Positions 51,734 through 60,557 of a stretch of DNA of 64,000 bases are shown in pieces (the first letter of the stretch is position 1; every line of letters begins with the position of its first letter). Source of the stretch: Burkholderiaceae bacterium. Lineage in GTDB: Bacteria > Pseudomonadota > Gammaproteobacteria > Burkholderiales > Burkholderiaceae_E. The notes under the pieces are model-generated. The model had not been told where the DNA came from, did no database searches, and saw nothing but the letters and a program-made list of their open reading frames with translations. The translations under genes were made by a program, and so were the position numbers. Where the stretch lies: the NCBI GenBank assembly GCA_023954135.1, contig JAMLIN010000012.1, positions 26,264 through 90,263 on the forward strand, read 5' to 3'.

Positions 51734-53128
51734 ATGCACATCCACATCCTCGGCATCTGCGGCACCTTCATGGGCGGCATCGCGGCGATCGCCCGCCAGG
51801 CGGGCCACCGGGTCACCGGTTGCGACGCCAACGTCTACCCGCCGATGAGCGACCAGCTGCGCGGGCTCGGCATCGACCTGATCGAGGGCTACGAAGTCGA
51901 CCAGCTCGCGCTGCATCCCGATCTCTGGGTGATCGGCAACGTGGTGTCGCGCGGCAACCCGCTCATGGAGGCGATCCTCGATGCGCGCGAGCGGTTCATC
52001 TCCGGACCGCAGTGGCTCGCCGAGCAGGTGCTGGCCGGGCGCTGGGTGCTCGCGCTCGCCGGCACGCACGGCAAGACGACCACCGCCTCGATGCTCGCCT
52101 GGGTTCTGGATCGCGCCGGCCTCGCGCCGGGCTTCCTGATCGGCGGCGTGCCGGTCGGCTTTCCGGTTTCGGCCCGTCTCGGCGAAGGCGAGCATTTCGT
52201 GATCGAGGCCGACGAGTACGACACCGCCTTCTTCGACAAGCGATCCAAGTTCGTCCACTACCGTCCTCGTACGGCGGTGCTGAACAACCTGGAGTTCGAT
52301 CATGCCGACATCTTCCCGGACCTGGCGGCGATCGAGACCCAGTTCCATCACCTGGTGCGCACCGTGCCGCGCAGCGGGCTGGTCGTGCGCCCGGCCGACT
52401 CGCCGGCGCTCGACAGGGTGATCGAGCGCGGCCTGTGGAGCGCGCTGGAAACCACCGGCGCCGGGGGCCAGTGGCAGGTGGACGACCTGGTCGAGGAAGC
52501 CGATGCCAGTGGCTTCGATGTCCTTTTCGAAGGCCGACGCCTCGGCCGCGCCCGGCTAGCCGCCGCCGGCGAGCACAACCGCGCCAACGCGCTGGCGGTG
52601 ATCGCCGCGGCCCGCCATGCCGGGGTCGATCCGGCGCTCGCCATCGAGGCGCTGGCGAGCTTCCCCGGCGTCAGGCGCCGCCTCGAGATCCGGGGCGAGG
52701 CCGACGGCGTGACCGTGATCGACGATTTCGCCCATCACCCGACTGCGATCGCCACCACGATCGCCGGGCTGCGCGCGCGGATGGGCGGGGCGGGGCGCAT
52801 CCTCGCGGTGCTTGAGCCGCGCTCGAACACGATGAAGCTCGGCGTGATGCGCGCGGCGCTCGCCGGCAGCCTGGCCGATGCCGATCTCTCGTTCTGCTAT
52901 GCCGGCTCGCTCGACTGGTCGCCGCGCGAGGCGCTCGCCGAGCTCGGGGCGCGGGCCTCGGTGCACGAGGACATCGACGCGATGGTCGCGGCGATCGTGG
53001 CAGCCGCCGCGGCGGGCGACCGGATACTGGTGATGAGCAACGGCGGCTTCCAGGGCATCCACGGCCGGCTGCTCGACGCCCTGGGCGAGCGGGAACGCCG
53101 GGCCGGCATGGCGGGAAGAGGATCATGA
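51734..53128 (+). CDS. mpl: UDP-N-acetylmuramate:L-Ala-gamma-D-Glu-meso-DAP ligase
   Basis: 464 residues. Mur ligase: N-terminal Rossmann (MHIHILGICGTFMGGIAAIA), central ATP domain with GTHGKTTTASMLAW (~113), FVIEADEYDTAFFDKRSKF, VLNNLEFDHADIF, and C-terminal IDDFAHHPTAI with VLEPRSNTMKLGVM. It reattaches recycled murein tripeptide to UDP-MurNAc, complementing AmpD encoded 20 kb away. It is the first gene of a six-gene run to mtgA, overlapping the next by 4 bp. Confidence 0.95.
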   Translation: MHIHILGICGTFMGGIAAIARQAGHRVTGCDANVYPPMSDQLRGLGIDLIEGYEVDQLALHPDLWVIGNVVSRGNPLMEAILDARERFISGPQWLAEQVLAGRWVLALAGTHGKTTTASMLAWVLDRAGLAPGFLIGGVPVGFPVSARLGEGEHFVIEADEYDTAFFDKRSKFVHYRPRTAVLNNLEFDHADIFPDLAAIETQFHHLVRTVPRSGLVVRPADSPALDRVIERGLWSALETTGAGGQWQVDDLVEEADASGFDVLFEGRRLGRARLAAAGEHNRANALAVIAAARHAGVDPALAIEALASFPGVRRRLEIRGEADGVTVIDDFAHHPTAIATTIAGLRARMGGAGRILAVLEPRSNTMKLGVMRAALAGSLADADLSFCYAGSLDWSPREALAELGARASVHEDIDAMVAAIVAAAAAGDRILVMSNGGFQGIHGRLLDALGERERRAGMAGRGS

Positions 53129-53709
53129 GCGGGGACGGGCGGATCATCTACCTGCACGGCTTTCGTTCGTCGCCGCTCTCGTTCAAGGCCCGGATGATCG
53201 GCGAGCGGCTCGGCGAGCTCGGCCTGGGCGCCCGCTTCGCGTGTCCGCAACTGCCGGCGTCGCCCGCCCGGGCGCTGGCGCTCGTGCTGGACGAGATCGC
53301 GCCCGGACCGGGCGATGTCCTGGTCGGCAGCTCGCTGGGCGGCTTCTATGCGAGATGCGTGGTCGAGCGCAGCGCGTGCCGGGCGGTGCTTCTCAATCCG
53401 GCGGTGCATCCGGCGCGCGACCTGCGCGCCTACGTCGGCGACCAGACGATGTACCACGACGGCGCGCCCTTCGTGTTCGAGTCCGTCTACATCGACGAGC
53501 TGGCCGCGATGGCGCCGGCGGGCATCGCCGACCCGGCGAGGTACTTCCTGATCGCCGCCAAGGGCGACGAGCTGCTCGACTGGCGCGAGATGGTCGCCGC
53601 CTTCCCGGGCGTGCGTACCCGGCTCATCGAAGGCAGCGACCACGGCCTGTCGGACTTCGCGTCCTACCTGCCCGAGGTGCTGGAGTTCGCCGGAATCCGG
53701 GCGCCGTGA
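53125..53709 (+). CDS. YqiA/YcfP-family alpha/beta hydrolase
   Basis: 194 residues. Small esterase fold: IIYLHGFRSSPLSFKA (oxyanion), nucleophile Ser in VLVGSSLGGFYARC (~70), and His in EGSDHGLSDF. The family hydrolyses short acyl esters in vitro; the natural substrate is unknown. It is coupled to mpl. Confidence 0.88.
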   Translation: MSGDGRIIYLHGFRSSPLSFKARMIGERLGELGLGARFACPQLPASPARALALVLDEIAPGPGDVLVGSSLGGFYARCVVERSACRAVLLNPAVHPARDLRAYVGDQTMYHDGAPFVFESVYIDELAAMAPAGIADPARYFLIAAKGDELLDWREMVAAFPGVRTRLIEGSDHGLSDFASYLPEVLEFAGIRAP

Positions 53710-53773
53710 AGCTGCCGGAAGGCGCCCGGCGGCCGGCCGGCGGCCGCAGGCGGGCCCGTATAATCGGGCCGCG

Positions 53774-55699
53774 ATGACCTATGTACTAGTCGAGGAAAAC
53801 GGCGACCTGAAGACCGGGACGATCCTGGTCGACAACGGGACGAGCCTGCAGATCGAGCTGAGCACCGGCCGGCGCGCCAAGGTGAAGTCGGCATTCGTCC
53901 ACCTGCGCTTCGACAGCCCCTCGCCCGGCGAGCTGCTGCCCGCCGCGCGCGCGCTCGCCGAGGACATCGACATCGACTTCCTCTGGGAATGCGCGCCCGC
54001 CGAGGAGTTCGGCTTCGCCGACCTGGCGGCCGACTACTTCGGGCACGAACCGTCGGCGGCCGAGGCCACGGCCCTGCTGCTGCGGCTGCAGTCGGCGCCG
54101 GTGTATTTCCCGCGCAAGGGCAAGGGCCGTTTCCGGCCAGCCGATCGCGACACGCTCGAGACCGCGCTCGCGGCGATCGAGCGGCGCCGTCAGCAGGAGC
54201 TCGAGATCGAGCGGCTCGCCGACGAGATGCTTGCCGGTCGCCTGCCCGAGGCCATCGCCGCGGTGGCGGTCGCTCTGGCGGTGCGGCCCGACAAGACCGG
54301 CATCGAATACCGCGCGCTGGACCGGGCGGCGAGCGCGGCGCGCAAGGCGCCCGAGCGCCTGTTGTCCGAGCTCGGTGCCTTCGGTTCTTCGCAGGGCCTG
54401 CATCGGGCGAGTTTCGAGTTCGAGCATTTCCCGGCCGGCACCGGCTTCCCGGCGGTGCTGCACGACGGCGATCCGGGCTGGGATGCCCGCATCGAGCGAT
54501 TGCCCGAGGCAGGGGTCGAGGCCTTCTCCATCGACGACTCGAGCACGATCGAGATCGACGATGCCTTCTCGGTCCGGCGCCTCGACGACGGCCGCATCCG
54601 CGTCGGCATCCATATCGCGGCGCCGGCGGTCGGCATCGATCCGGGCTCGCGACTCGACCGGATCGCCCGCGAGCGCCTCTCGACCGTCTACATGCCCGGC
54701 GAGAAGATCCTCATGCTGCCGCCCCCGCTGGTGGCGCGCTTCTCCCTCGATTCCGGCGGCATGGTGCCGGCGCTCTCGCTCTACGTCGACCTCGATGTCG
54801 CGGGCGAGCGCGTCGTCGAACGATTCTCCCGGCTCGAGCGGGTGCGGGTGGTGGAGAACCTGCGCCATGACCTGCTCGATGCGGTGGTCACCGAAGCTGC
54901 CCTCGCGTCCCCCGAGGCGCCGCTGCCCCAGGGCGAGGCGCTGCGGGTGCTCTGGCGCCTGGCCAATGCGCTGTGCGCCGGTCGCGAGCAGGTGCGCGGC
55001 AAGCCCGAACCGCGTTTTCGCACCGACTTCAGCTTCTTCGTCGAGGGCGACGCGGTTCGCATCGTGCAACGCCGCCGCGACGCCCCGCTCGACCGGATCG
55101 TCTCCGAGCTGATGATCCTCGCCAACAGCGAATGGGGCCGGCTGCTGGCCGGCAGCGACATCGCCGGTCTCTATCGCATCCAGCAGGCGGGCCGGGTCCG
55201 CATGAGCACCCAGCCGGGACCGCACGAGGGCATCGGCGTCGAGCACTACATCTGGTCGACCTCCCCGCTGCGCCGCTACGTCGACCTGCTCAACCAGCGC
55301 CAGCTGATCGCGGCGGTCGCCGGCGACGTGGCGCCCTACGGCAACAAGGACACCGAGCTGATGTCGGTGCTCTCGGCCTTCGAGGCCCGGCACGCCGCCT
55401 ACGCGGAGTTCCAGCAGCGCATGGAGCGCTACTGGTGCCTGCGCTGGCTCGAGCAGCAGGGCCAGCAGCGCCATGAGGCGGTCACCGTGCGTGACGACCT
55501 CGTGAGGCTGGCCGCGGCACCGCTCTATTTCCGTCCCACCGGCCTGCCGCCCCTGCCGCCGGGGCGGCGCATCGTGGTCGACCTGCTCGAGCGCGACCTG
55601 CTCGACCTGTCGCTGCATGGCCGCTTCGTCGATCTCGCCGGCCAGGTGGTGGCCGACGAGCCCGAGACCGACGTGCCGGCGGTGGCGAGCGAGCGGTGA
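53774..55699 (+). CDS. RNB-domain exoribonuclease (RNase II family)
   Basis: 641 residues. A short N-terminal region (residues 1-~60, MTYVLVEENGDLKTGTILVD) replaces the paired cold-shock domains of E. coli RNase II. The RNB domain (~250-560) has the metal-binding FSIDDSSTIEIDDAFSV (three Asp), HIAAPAVGIDPGSRLD, YMPGEKILMLPPPL and YIWSTSPLRRYVDLLNQRQL. It is a processive 3'-5' hydrolytic RNase. This shorter, divergent type is the common betaproteobacterial 'RNB domain' protein beside tonB-aroE. Confidence 0.9.
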   Translation: MTYVLVEENGDLKTGTILVDNGTSLQIELSTGRRAKVKSAFVHLRFDSPSPGELLPAARALAEDIDIDFLWECAPAEEFGFADLAADYFGHEPSAAEATALLLRLQSAPVYFPRKGKGRFRPADRDTLETALAAIERRRQQELEIERLADEMLAGRLPEAIAAVAVALAVRPDKTGIEYRALDRAASAARKAPERLLSELGAFGSSQGLHRASFEFEHFPAGTGFPAVLHDGDPGWDARIERLPEAGVEAFSIDDSSTIEIDDAFSVRRLDDGRIRVGIHIAAPAVGIDPGSRLDRIARERLSTVYMPGEKILMLPPPLVARFSLDSGGMVPALSLYVDLDVAGERVVERFSRLERVRVVENLRHDLLDAVVTEAALASPEAPLPQGEALRVLWRLANALCAGREQVRGKPEPRFRTDFSFFVEGDAVRIVQRRRDAPLDRIVSELMILANSEWGRLLAGSDIAGLYRIQQAGRVRMSTQPGPHEGIGVEHYIWSTSPLRRYVDLLNQRQLIAAVAGDVAPYGNKDTELMSVLSAFEARHAAYAEFQQRMERYWCLRWLEQQGQQRHEAVTVRDDLVRLAAAPLYFRPTGLPPLPPGRRIVVDLLERDLLDLSLHGRFVDLAGQVVADEPETDVPAVASER

Positions 55700-56568
55700 T
55701 CACGCTGCCGAATCCCGCGGCCGGCCGCGCCGGCCTGCGAGATCCGCTGATGATCGGAGTCGGCTTCTCGTTGCTGCTGCACCTGGTGGTGCTGGCGATC
55801 CGCTTCGCGCCGCCTTCGCCGCTGGTGCTCGCGCCGCGCGATTCCCGGCTCGAGGTGGTGCTGCTCAATGCCGGTACGGTCGAGAGGCCGCTCGCGCCCG
55901 ACGTGGTGGCCCAGGTCGACATGCAGGGAGGCGGCGATCGCGATGAAGGTCGCGCCACTTCGCCCCTGGTCGCGAGCACGCAGGCGAGCGACGGCGAGGC
56001 GGTCGCGCAGCGCGAGCGGCGGGTGCGCGAGCTCGAGGAGCTGCAGCGGCGCCTGCTCGCCCGCGCGAGCGAGCAGGCCCAGGTGCGCGACCAGCCGGCG
56101 CAGCCCGAGCCGCGCGCGGAAGCCGGCGAGGACCGTGAGCAGACCGAGCAGCTGATCGCCCGCCTGCAGGCCCAGATCGAGCGCCAGATCTCGGACTACA
56201 ACAAGCGGCCGCGGCGCCTGACCTTCGGAGTCAATGCGGTCGGGGTGACCTACGCCCGCTATGTGTCGGACTGGGCGGCGCGCATCGAGCAGCTCGGCAC
56301 CGAGCGCTATCCGGCCGCGGCGCGGGGCCGGATCTACGACTCGCTGGTGATCACCGTCGAGATCGACAAGCATGGCAACGTGGTCGACATCGTCATCAAT
56401 CGAAAGTCGCAGCACGAGGTCCTCAATCGCGCCGTCAAGGAGATCGTCTTCGCCGGCGCGCCCTATGAGCCCTTCCCGCTGGAGATGGCGCGCGAGGGCG
56501 ACATCCTGCAGATCGTGCGGACCTGGACCTTCACCAACGGCGCCCTGCAGACGAGCGAATCCCAATGA
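55696..56568 (+). CDS. TonB-like energy transducer
   Basis: 290 residues from GTG 55696, overlapping the RNB stop (GTGA). One transmembrane helix (~18-40; PLMIGVGFSLLLHLVVLAIR) is followed by a periplasmic Glu/Arg/Gln coiled-coil region (~100-165) rather than the Pro/Lys repeats of E. coli TonB, and a C-terminal TonB domain (YPAAARGRIYDSLVITVEID to IVRTWTFTN). No exbB/exbD is nearby, so it may serve a dedicated function, perhaps cell-envelope, within the mpl-aroE-mtgA unit (inference). Confidence 0.85.
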   Translation: MITLPNPAAGRAGLRDPLMIGVGFSLLLHLVVLAIRFAPPSPLVLAPRDSRLEVVLLNAGTVERPLAPDVVAQVDMQGGGDRDEGRATSPLVASTQASDGEAVAQRERRVRELEELQRRLLARASEQAQVRDQPAQPEPRAEAGEDREQTEQLIARLQAQIERQISDYNKRPRRLTFGVNAVGVTYARYVSDWAARIEQLGTERYPAAARGRIYDSLVITVEIDKHGNVVDIVINRKSQHEVLNRAVKEIVFAGAPYEPFPLEMAREGDILQIVRTWTFTNGALQTSESQ

Positions 56569-57404
56569 GCGAAAGCCCGTCACCGACCGTCGACCGCTAT
56601 GCCGTGGTCGGCAATCCGGTCGCCCACAGCCTCTCGCCGGCGATCCACGCGCGCTTTGCCGCCGACTGCGGGCAATCGCTCGTCTACGAACGCCTGCTGG
56701 CGCCGGTCGACGGCTTCGAGGACGCCGTGGCGGCATTCCGGGCCGCCGGCGGCCGTGGGCTGAACGTGACCGTGCCCTTCAAGCGCGAAGCCGCCGCCCT
56801 GGCCGATCGCCCGTCGGAGCGGGTCCGCCAGGCCGGCGCGGCCAACACGCTCGGTTTCGATGCTGACGGGATCTGGGCCGACAACACCGACGGGCTCGGG
56901 CTGGTAGCCGACCTGCAGGGCCGGCTCGGCATGGCGCTGGCCGGCGCCCGGCTCGTCCTGCTCGGCGCCGGCGGCGCCGCGCGGGGCGTGATCGGCCCCC
57001 TGCTCGCCGCCGGCGTGGACCGGCTGGTGGTCGTCGCCCGCCGCCCCGGGCAGGTCGCGGAGCTGCTCGCCGGCTTCGGGGATCCGCGGCTCGCGGGGGG
57101 CGGCTTCGAGGATCTCGCCCGCCTGCGCGCCGATATCGCGATCAACGCGACATCGGCGGGCCTCGCGGGCGCGGACCTGCCGATTCCGCCCGAGTTCTGG
57201 CCGCCGCTGCGGCTCGCCTACGACATGGTCTACGGTACCGAGCCGACGCCGTTCATGCGGGCAGCCCTGGCGGGGGGCTGCGCTCAGGCGAGCGACGGCC
57301 TCGGGATGCTGGTCGAGCAGGCCGCCGAATCCTTCGCGTTGTGGCGTGGCGTGCGCCCGGCGACGGCGCAGGTGTTCGCCGCGGTCCGCGCCGGCATCGG
57401 TTGA
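56565..57404 (+). CDS. aroE: Shikimate dehydrogenase
   Basis: 279 residues. VVGNPVAHSLSPAIHARFA binds shikimate; catalytic Lys lies in LNVTVPFKREA (~69) and Asp in NTDGLGLV (~105); NADP fold LVLLGAGGAARGVIGPLL; C-terminal GLGMLVEQAAESFALW. It reduces 3-dehydroshikimate. It overlaps the tonB-like gene by 4 bp. Confidence 0.96.
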   Translation: MSESPSPTVDRYAVVGNPVAHSLSPAIHARFAADCGQSLVYERLLAPVDGFEDAVAAFRAAGGRGLNVTVPFKREAAALADRPSERVRQAGAANTLGFDADGIWADNTDGLGLVADLQGRLGMALAGARLVLLGAGGAARGVIGPLLAAGVDRLVVVARRPGQVAELLAGFGDPRLAGGGFEDLARLRADIAINATSAGLAGADLPIPPEFWPPLRLAYDMVYGTEPTPFMRAALAGGCAQASDGLGMLVEQAAESFALWRGVRPATAQVFAAVRAGIG

Positions 57405-57405
57405 G

Positions 57406-58179
57406 ATGGCCCGGCGCCCGGCCACGCGCAAGGGCGGGCGCGCGCCGATGGCCACCCGCGGGCGCAAGCGCCGCGCGGGCGTCGGCCGCATGCTCTGGCG
57501 CGGCGTCGCCTGGACCCTCACGGTCATCGCGACCGTCTTCATCGCGGTGCAGTGCTGGTACTTCGGCCATGTGCTGTGGTGGACCCAGGTCGACCCGGGT
57601 TCCACCGCCTTCATGCGGGCGGAGCTCCATCGGCTGCGCGAACGGAACCCGGATGCGACGATCGACTTCCGCTGGGTGCCGTACGAGCGGATATCCGACA
57701 ACCTGAAGCGGGCGGTCATCGCCTCGGAGGATGCGCGTTTCACCGAGCATGTCGGCGTCGACTGGGCGGCGATCCAGTCGGCCTTCGCGACGAACGCGGA
57801 ACGCGGGCAGATCGCCTTCGGCGGCTCGACCATCACGATGCAGCTCGCCAAGAACCTCTTCCTGTCGGGCGATCGCAGCTACGTGCGCAAGGCGCAGGAA
57901 CTGCTGATCACCTGGATGCTCGAGGCGGTGATGTCCAAGCGGCGGATCCTGGAGATCTACCTCAATGTCGCCGAATGGGGGGAGGGCGTGTTCGGCGCCG
58001 AGGCCGCCGCCCGCCATCACTTCCGGATTCCGGCGCAGAACCTGAGTCCGGCCCAGTCGGCGCGGCTTGCCGCGATGCTGCCGCGGCCGCGCTTCTACGA
58101 CCGCAATCCGGGCTCGGCGGCGCTTGCCCGGCGCGCCGCGACCGTGGAGCGCTGGATGCGCGACGCGACCCCGCCCTGA
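57406..58179 (+). CDS. mtgA: Monofunctional peptidoglycan glycosyltransferase
   Basis: 257 residues from ATG 57406, directly after the aroE stop. A basic cytoplasmic tail and one transmembrane helix (~30-52) precede the GT51 domain with VIASEDARFTEHVGVDW (catalytic Glu), GGSTITMQLAKNLFL, KRRILEIYLNVAEWGEGVFG and ARLAAMLPRP. It polymerises lipid II without transpeptidase activity. It is the last gene of the operon. Confidence 0.96.
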   Translation: MARRPATRKGGRAPMATRGRKRRAGVGRMLWRGVAWTLTVIATVFIAVQCWYFGHVLWWTQVDPGSTAFMRAELHRLRERNPDATIDFRWVPYERISDNLKRAVIASEDARFTEHVGVDWAAIQSAFATNAERGQIAFGGSTITMQLAKNLFLSGDRSYVRKAQELLITWMLEAVMSKRRILEIYLNVAEWGEGVFGAEAAARHHFRIPAQNLSPAQSARLAAMLPRPRFYDRNPGSAALARRAATVERWMRDATPP

Positions 58180-58236
58180 GCGACGGGCGGGCAGCGGCGA
58201 CCGACCCCGCTGCTTTCGGTGTCACACGGCTTCGGC

Positions 58237-58242
58237 CATAAT
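58237..58242 (+). promoter_or_regulatory. Possible -10 element of mgtE
   Basis: CATAAT (5/6 match) lies 160 bp upstream of mgtE. The -35 region 17 bp upstream (TTTCGG) is poor. If used, the transcript would contain the whole structured leader. Confidence 0.3.
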
Positions 58243-58308
58243 GCGGCATCCGTCAACCAGGGGCCGAATTCGGCTCTGATGCCAGTGGACCCGTCGAGAC
58301 CCAACTCC

Positions 58309-58379
58309 GGGAACGCGTACCGGCGCCGGACCTGAAGCCCGCTGCAGACGCGGGCCGATGCCGGTCCGGGTGCGTTCCC
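58309..58379 (+). ncRNA. Structured mgtE leader: three nested perfect helices, candidate cis-regulatory RNA
   Basis: Outer helix GGGAACGC (58309-58316) with GCGTTCCC (58372-58379), middle helix CCGGACC (58326-58332) with GGTCCGG (58363-58369), and inner helix GCCCGC (58337-58342) with GCGGGC (58350-58355) around a seven-base loop: 21 perfect pairs interrupted by internal loops (TGAA opposite CGATGCC). A palindrome GCCGAATTCGGC at 58263-58274 forms a second hairpin upstream. It ends 22 bases before the mgtE ATG, which has no evident Shine-Dalgarno. It does not match the M-box, yybP-ykoY or mgtA leaders that I know. Metal-responsive control is an inference from the gene. Confidence 0.55.
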
Positions 58380-58401
58380 ATACCCCCGAACCGCATCGAC
58401 C

Positions 58402-59931
58402 ATGGCCGAGCAGACAGCCAACGAGCCTGACGAGCGCGTCGCGCCCGACGAGAGCGCAGAGCGCCAGGAAGCGGGCGCGCGTACACCGCGCGACCCGGAA
58501 GCGGCGTCGCTCGCGCTCGCCGAGGTCCAGGACTGGCTGAACCGCCTGTCGCTGATCCGTGACATGGTCCGCCAGGAGTCGGACGACCATGGCAGCCGCG
58601 AGGACCTGGTCGGGCGGATCAACGAGGCCCAGCTCCTCTCGCACCTGCAGGCGCGGGTCAACCGCCTGCACCCGGCCGACGCCGCCTACATCCTCGAGGC
58701 CCTGCCGCGCGACGAGCGGCTCGTGGTCTGGGACCTGATCGACCACGCGCGCGACGGCGACATCCTGGTCGAGGTCTCCGATGCGGTCCGTGAGACCCTG
58801 ATCGGCTCGATGGACCAGGCCGAGCTCGTTTCGGCGGCCGGCCAGCTCGACACGGACGATCTCGTCGACATCGCCCCCGACCTGCCGCGCGAGGTCGTCG
58901 AGCAGGTCCAGGCGGGCCTGAGCCCCGAAGAGCGCGAGCAGCTGCGCACCGCGCTGTCCTATCACGAGGAGACCGTCGGCGCCCGGATGGACTTCGACGT
59001 GGTGCGGGTGCGCGAGGACGTCGCCCTCGAGGTGGTGCTGCGCTATCTGCGCCGATTCGACGAGCTGCCGCCCCATACCGACAAGGTCTTCGTCGTCGAT
59101 CGCTTCGAGGCCCTGGTCGGCGTGCTGCCGATCGATCGGCTGCTGACCCGCGATCCGGAATCGCTGGTCGGCGACTCGATGGAGCGCGAAACCCTCACCC
59201 TCGAGCCGGGCGACGACATCTACGAGGCGGCGCAGGCCTTCGAGCGCTACGACCTGGTGTCGGCGCCGGTGGTGGGGCCGAAGAATCGCCTGATCGGCCG
59301 GCTGACGGTTTCGGAAGTCGTCGACGCGATCCGCGAGGAAGGAGAGTCGGATCTCTTCAGCAAGGCGGGCCTGCGCGAAGAGGAGGATCTCTTCGCGGGC
59401 ATCTGGGCATCGGCGCGCAACCGCTGGGTGTGGCTCGCGCTGAACCTGTGCACGGCGTTCTTCGCCTCGCGGGTGATCGACGCTTTCGAGCACACGATCG
59501 GACGGGTCGTCGCGCTGGCCACCCTGATGCCGATCGTCGCCGGCATCGCCGGCAATTCGGGCAACCAGACGATGACGCTGTTCGTGCGTTCGCTGGCGCT
59601 GGGCCAGGTGACGCCCTCGAACGCGCTGCGGCTGTTCTACAAGGAGCTCGCCATCGCGGGCCTGAACGGCGTTTTCTGGGGCGGCATCGCCGGTGCCTTC
59701 GCCTGGTGGCTCTACAGCGACACGCCGCATGGCATGATGCTGGGCCTCACCATGATGCTCGCGATGATCCTCAACCTGCTGGTCGGCGCCACCGTCGCGA
59801 TGGCGGTGCCGATGCTGTTGCAGAAGCTGGGCCGGGATCCCGCGGTCGGCTCCTCGGTGCTGCTGACCTTCAGCACCGACAGCATGGGATTCTTCATTTT
59901 CCTCGGCCTCGCTACTTTAGTCTTCACCTGA
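58402..59931 (+). CDS. mgtE: Magnesium transporter MgtE
   Basis: 509 residues. A variable acidic N-terminus (1-40), then the MgtE N domain (superhelical; LHPADAAYILEALPRDER), two CBS domains (~190-320; VDRFEALVGVLPIDRLL, VGPKNRLIGRLTVSEVVDAI) that gate on Mg2+, the connecting helix, and five C-terminal transmembrane helices with PIVAGIAGNSGNQTMTLFVR (pore) and LLTFSTDSMGFFIFLGLATL. It is a Mg2+ channel closed by cytosolic Mg2+ at the CBS domains. It stands alone behind a structured leader. Confidence 0.95.
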   Translation: MAEQTANEPDERVAPDESAERQEAGARTPRDPEAASLALAEVQDWLNRLSLIRDMVRQESDDHGSREDLVGRINEAQLLSHLQARVNRLHPADAAYILEALPRDERLVVWDLIDHARDGDILVEVSDAVRETLIGSMDQAELVSAAGQLDTDDLVDIAPDLPREVVEQVQAGLSPEEREQLRTALSYHEETVGARMDFDVVRVREDVALEVVLRYLRRFDELPPHTDKVFVVDRFEALVGVLPIDRLLTRDPESLVGDSMERETLTLEPGDDIYEAAQAFERYDLVSAPVVGPKNRLIGRLTVSEVVDAIREEGESDLFSKAGLREEEDLFAGIWASARNRWVWLALNLCTAFFASRVIDAFEHTIGRVVALATLMPIVAGIAGNSGNQTMTLFVRSLALGQVTPSNALRLFYKELAIAGLNGVFWGGIAGAFAWWLYSDTPHGMMLGLTMMLAMILNLLVGATVAMAVPMLLQKLGRDPAVGSSVLLTFSTDSMGFFIFLGLATLVFT

Positions 59932-59945
59932 CGGCGAAGCCGTCA
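59929..59945. terminator. Small hairpin between convergent mgtE and thioesterase genes
   Basis: TGACGGC and GCCGTCA pair around GAA, beginning in the mgtE stop codon and ending 5 bp from the thioesterase stop. There is no U-tract; it is a weak bidirectional terminator at best. Confidence 0.35.
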
Positions 59946-59949
59946 AGTC

Positions 59950-60468
59950 TCAGCGGCGGGGGTGGGCGCTGATGACGTGGCCTGCCTGGGGGGGCTTCGG
60001 CAGGTGCCGGTGCGCCGCCAGCACCGCCGCTACGCGGGCCTGGAGCGCCTCGCCCATCGGGGCGGTGCGCCGGCTCGCGATGTCGACGTGCGCCGAGACC
60101 GATTCGTAGGTGGCGGCGAGATAGCCTTCGTCAGCGTGATACATCTGCTGGAAGAAGTGCACGCGCTTGTAGTCGTGGTCGAGCAGCCGGGCCTCGAAGC
60201 GCAGGCGGTCGCCGACCTTCACCTCGCGCAGGAAAGCCAGGTGCGATTCGAGGGCGAAGGTCGTGATGCCCTGCGCCTTGCGATAGTCGGGGGTGAAGCC
60301 GAGGAACTCGAAGAAGGGCTCGGCGGCGACATCGAAGGCCACATGGTAGTAGCCGACGTTCATGTGCCCGTTGTAGTCGATCCATTCGGGCAGGACCACG
60401 GCGGTGGCCGCGGCGAACGGGGCGGGGATCACGTCGCCGCCCTGGGGGCGGCCATTGCTTGCGGACAT
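59950..60468 (-). CDS. Hotdog-fold acyl-CoA thioesterase
   Basis: 172 residues. 4HBT/FcbC-like fold: LPEWIDYNGHMNVGYYHVAF (catalytic Asp/Asn region), FALESHLAFLREVKVGDRL and FFQQMYHADEGYLAATYES. It resembles thioesterases linked to L-carnitine dehydrogenase and betainyl-CoA metabolism (from memory), but no carnitine genes are nearby. The substrate is unassigned. Confidence 0.85.
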   Translation of the reverse strand: MSASNGRPQGGDVIPAPFAAATAVVLPEWIDYNGHMNVGYYHVAFDVAAEPFFEFLGFTPDYRKAQGITTFALESHLAFLREVKVGDRLRFEARLLDHDYKRVHFFQQMYHADEGYLAATYESVSAHVDIASRRTAPMGEALQARVAAVLAAHRHLPKPPQAGHVISAHPRR

Positions 60469-60557
60469 CCGGAACGATCCATGCGGGGGCTGGGGCGCCC
60501 ATCTTAGAACGGATCGCGTGCGCGGGCATCGGGCATGACGCTTGCACCGGCCTGCGC

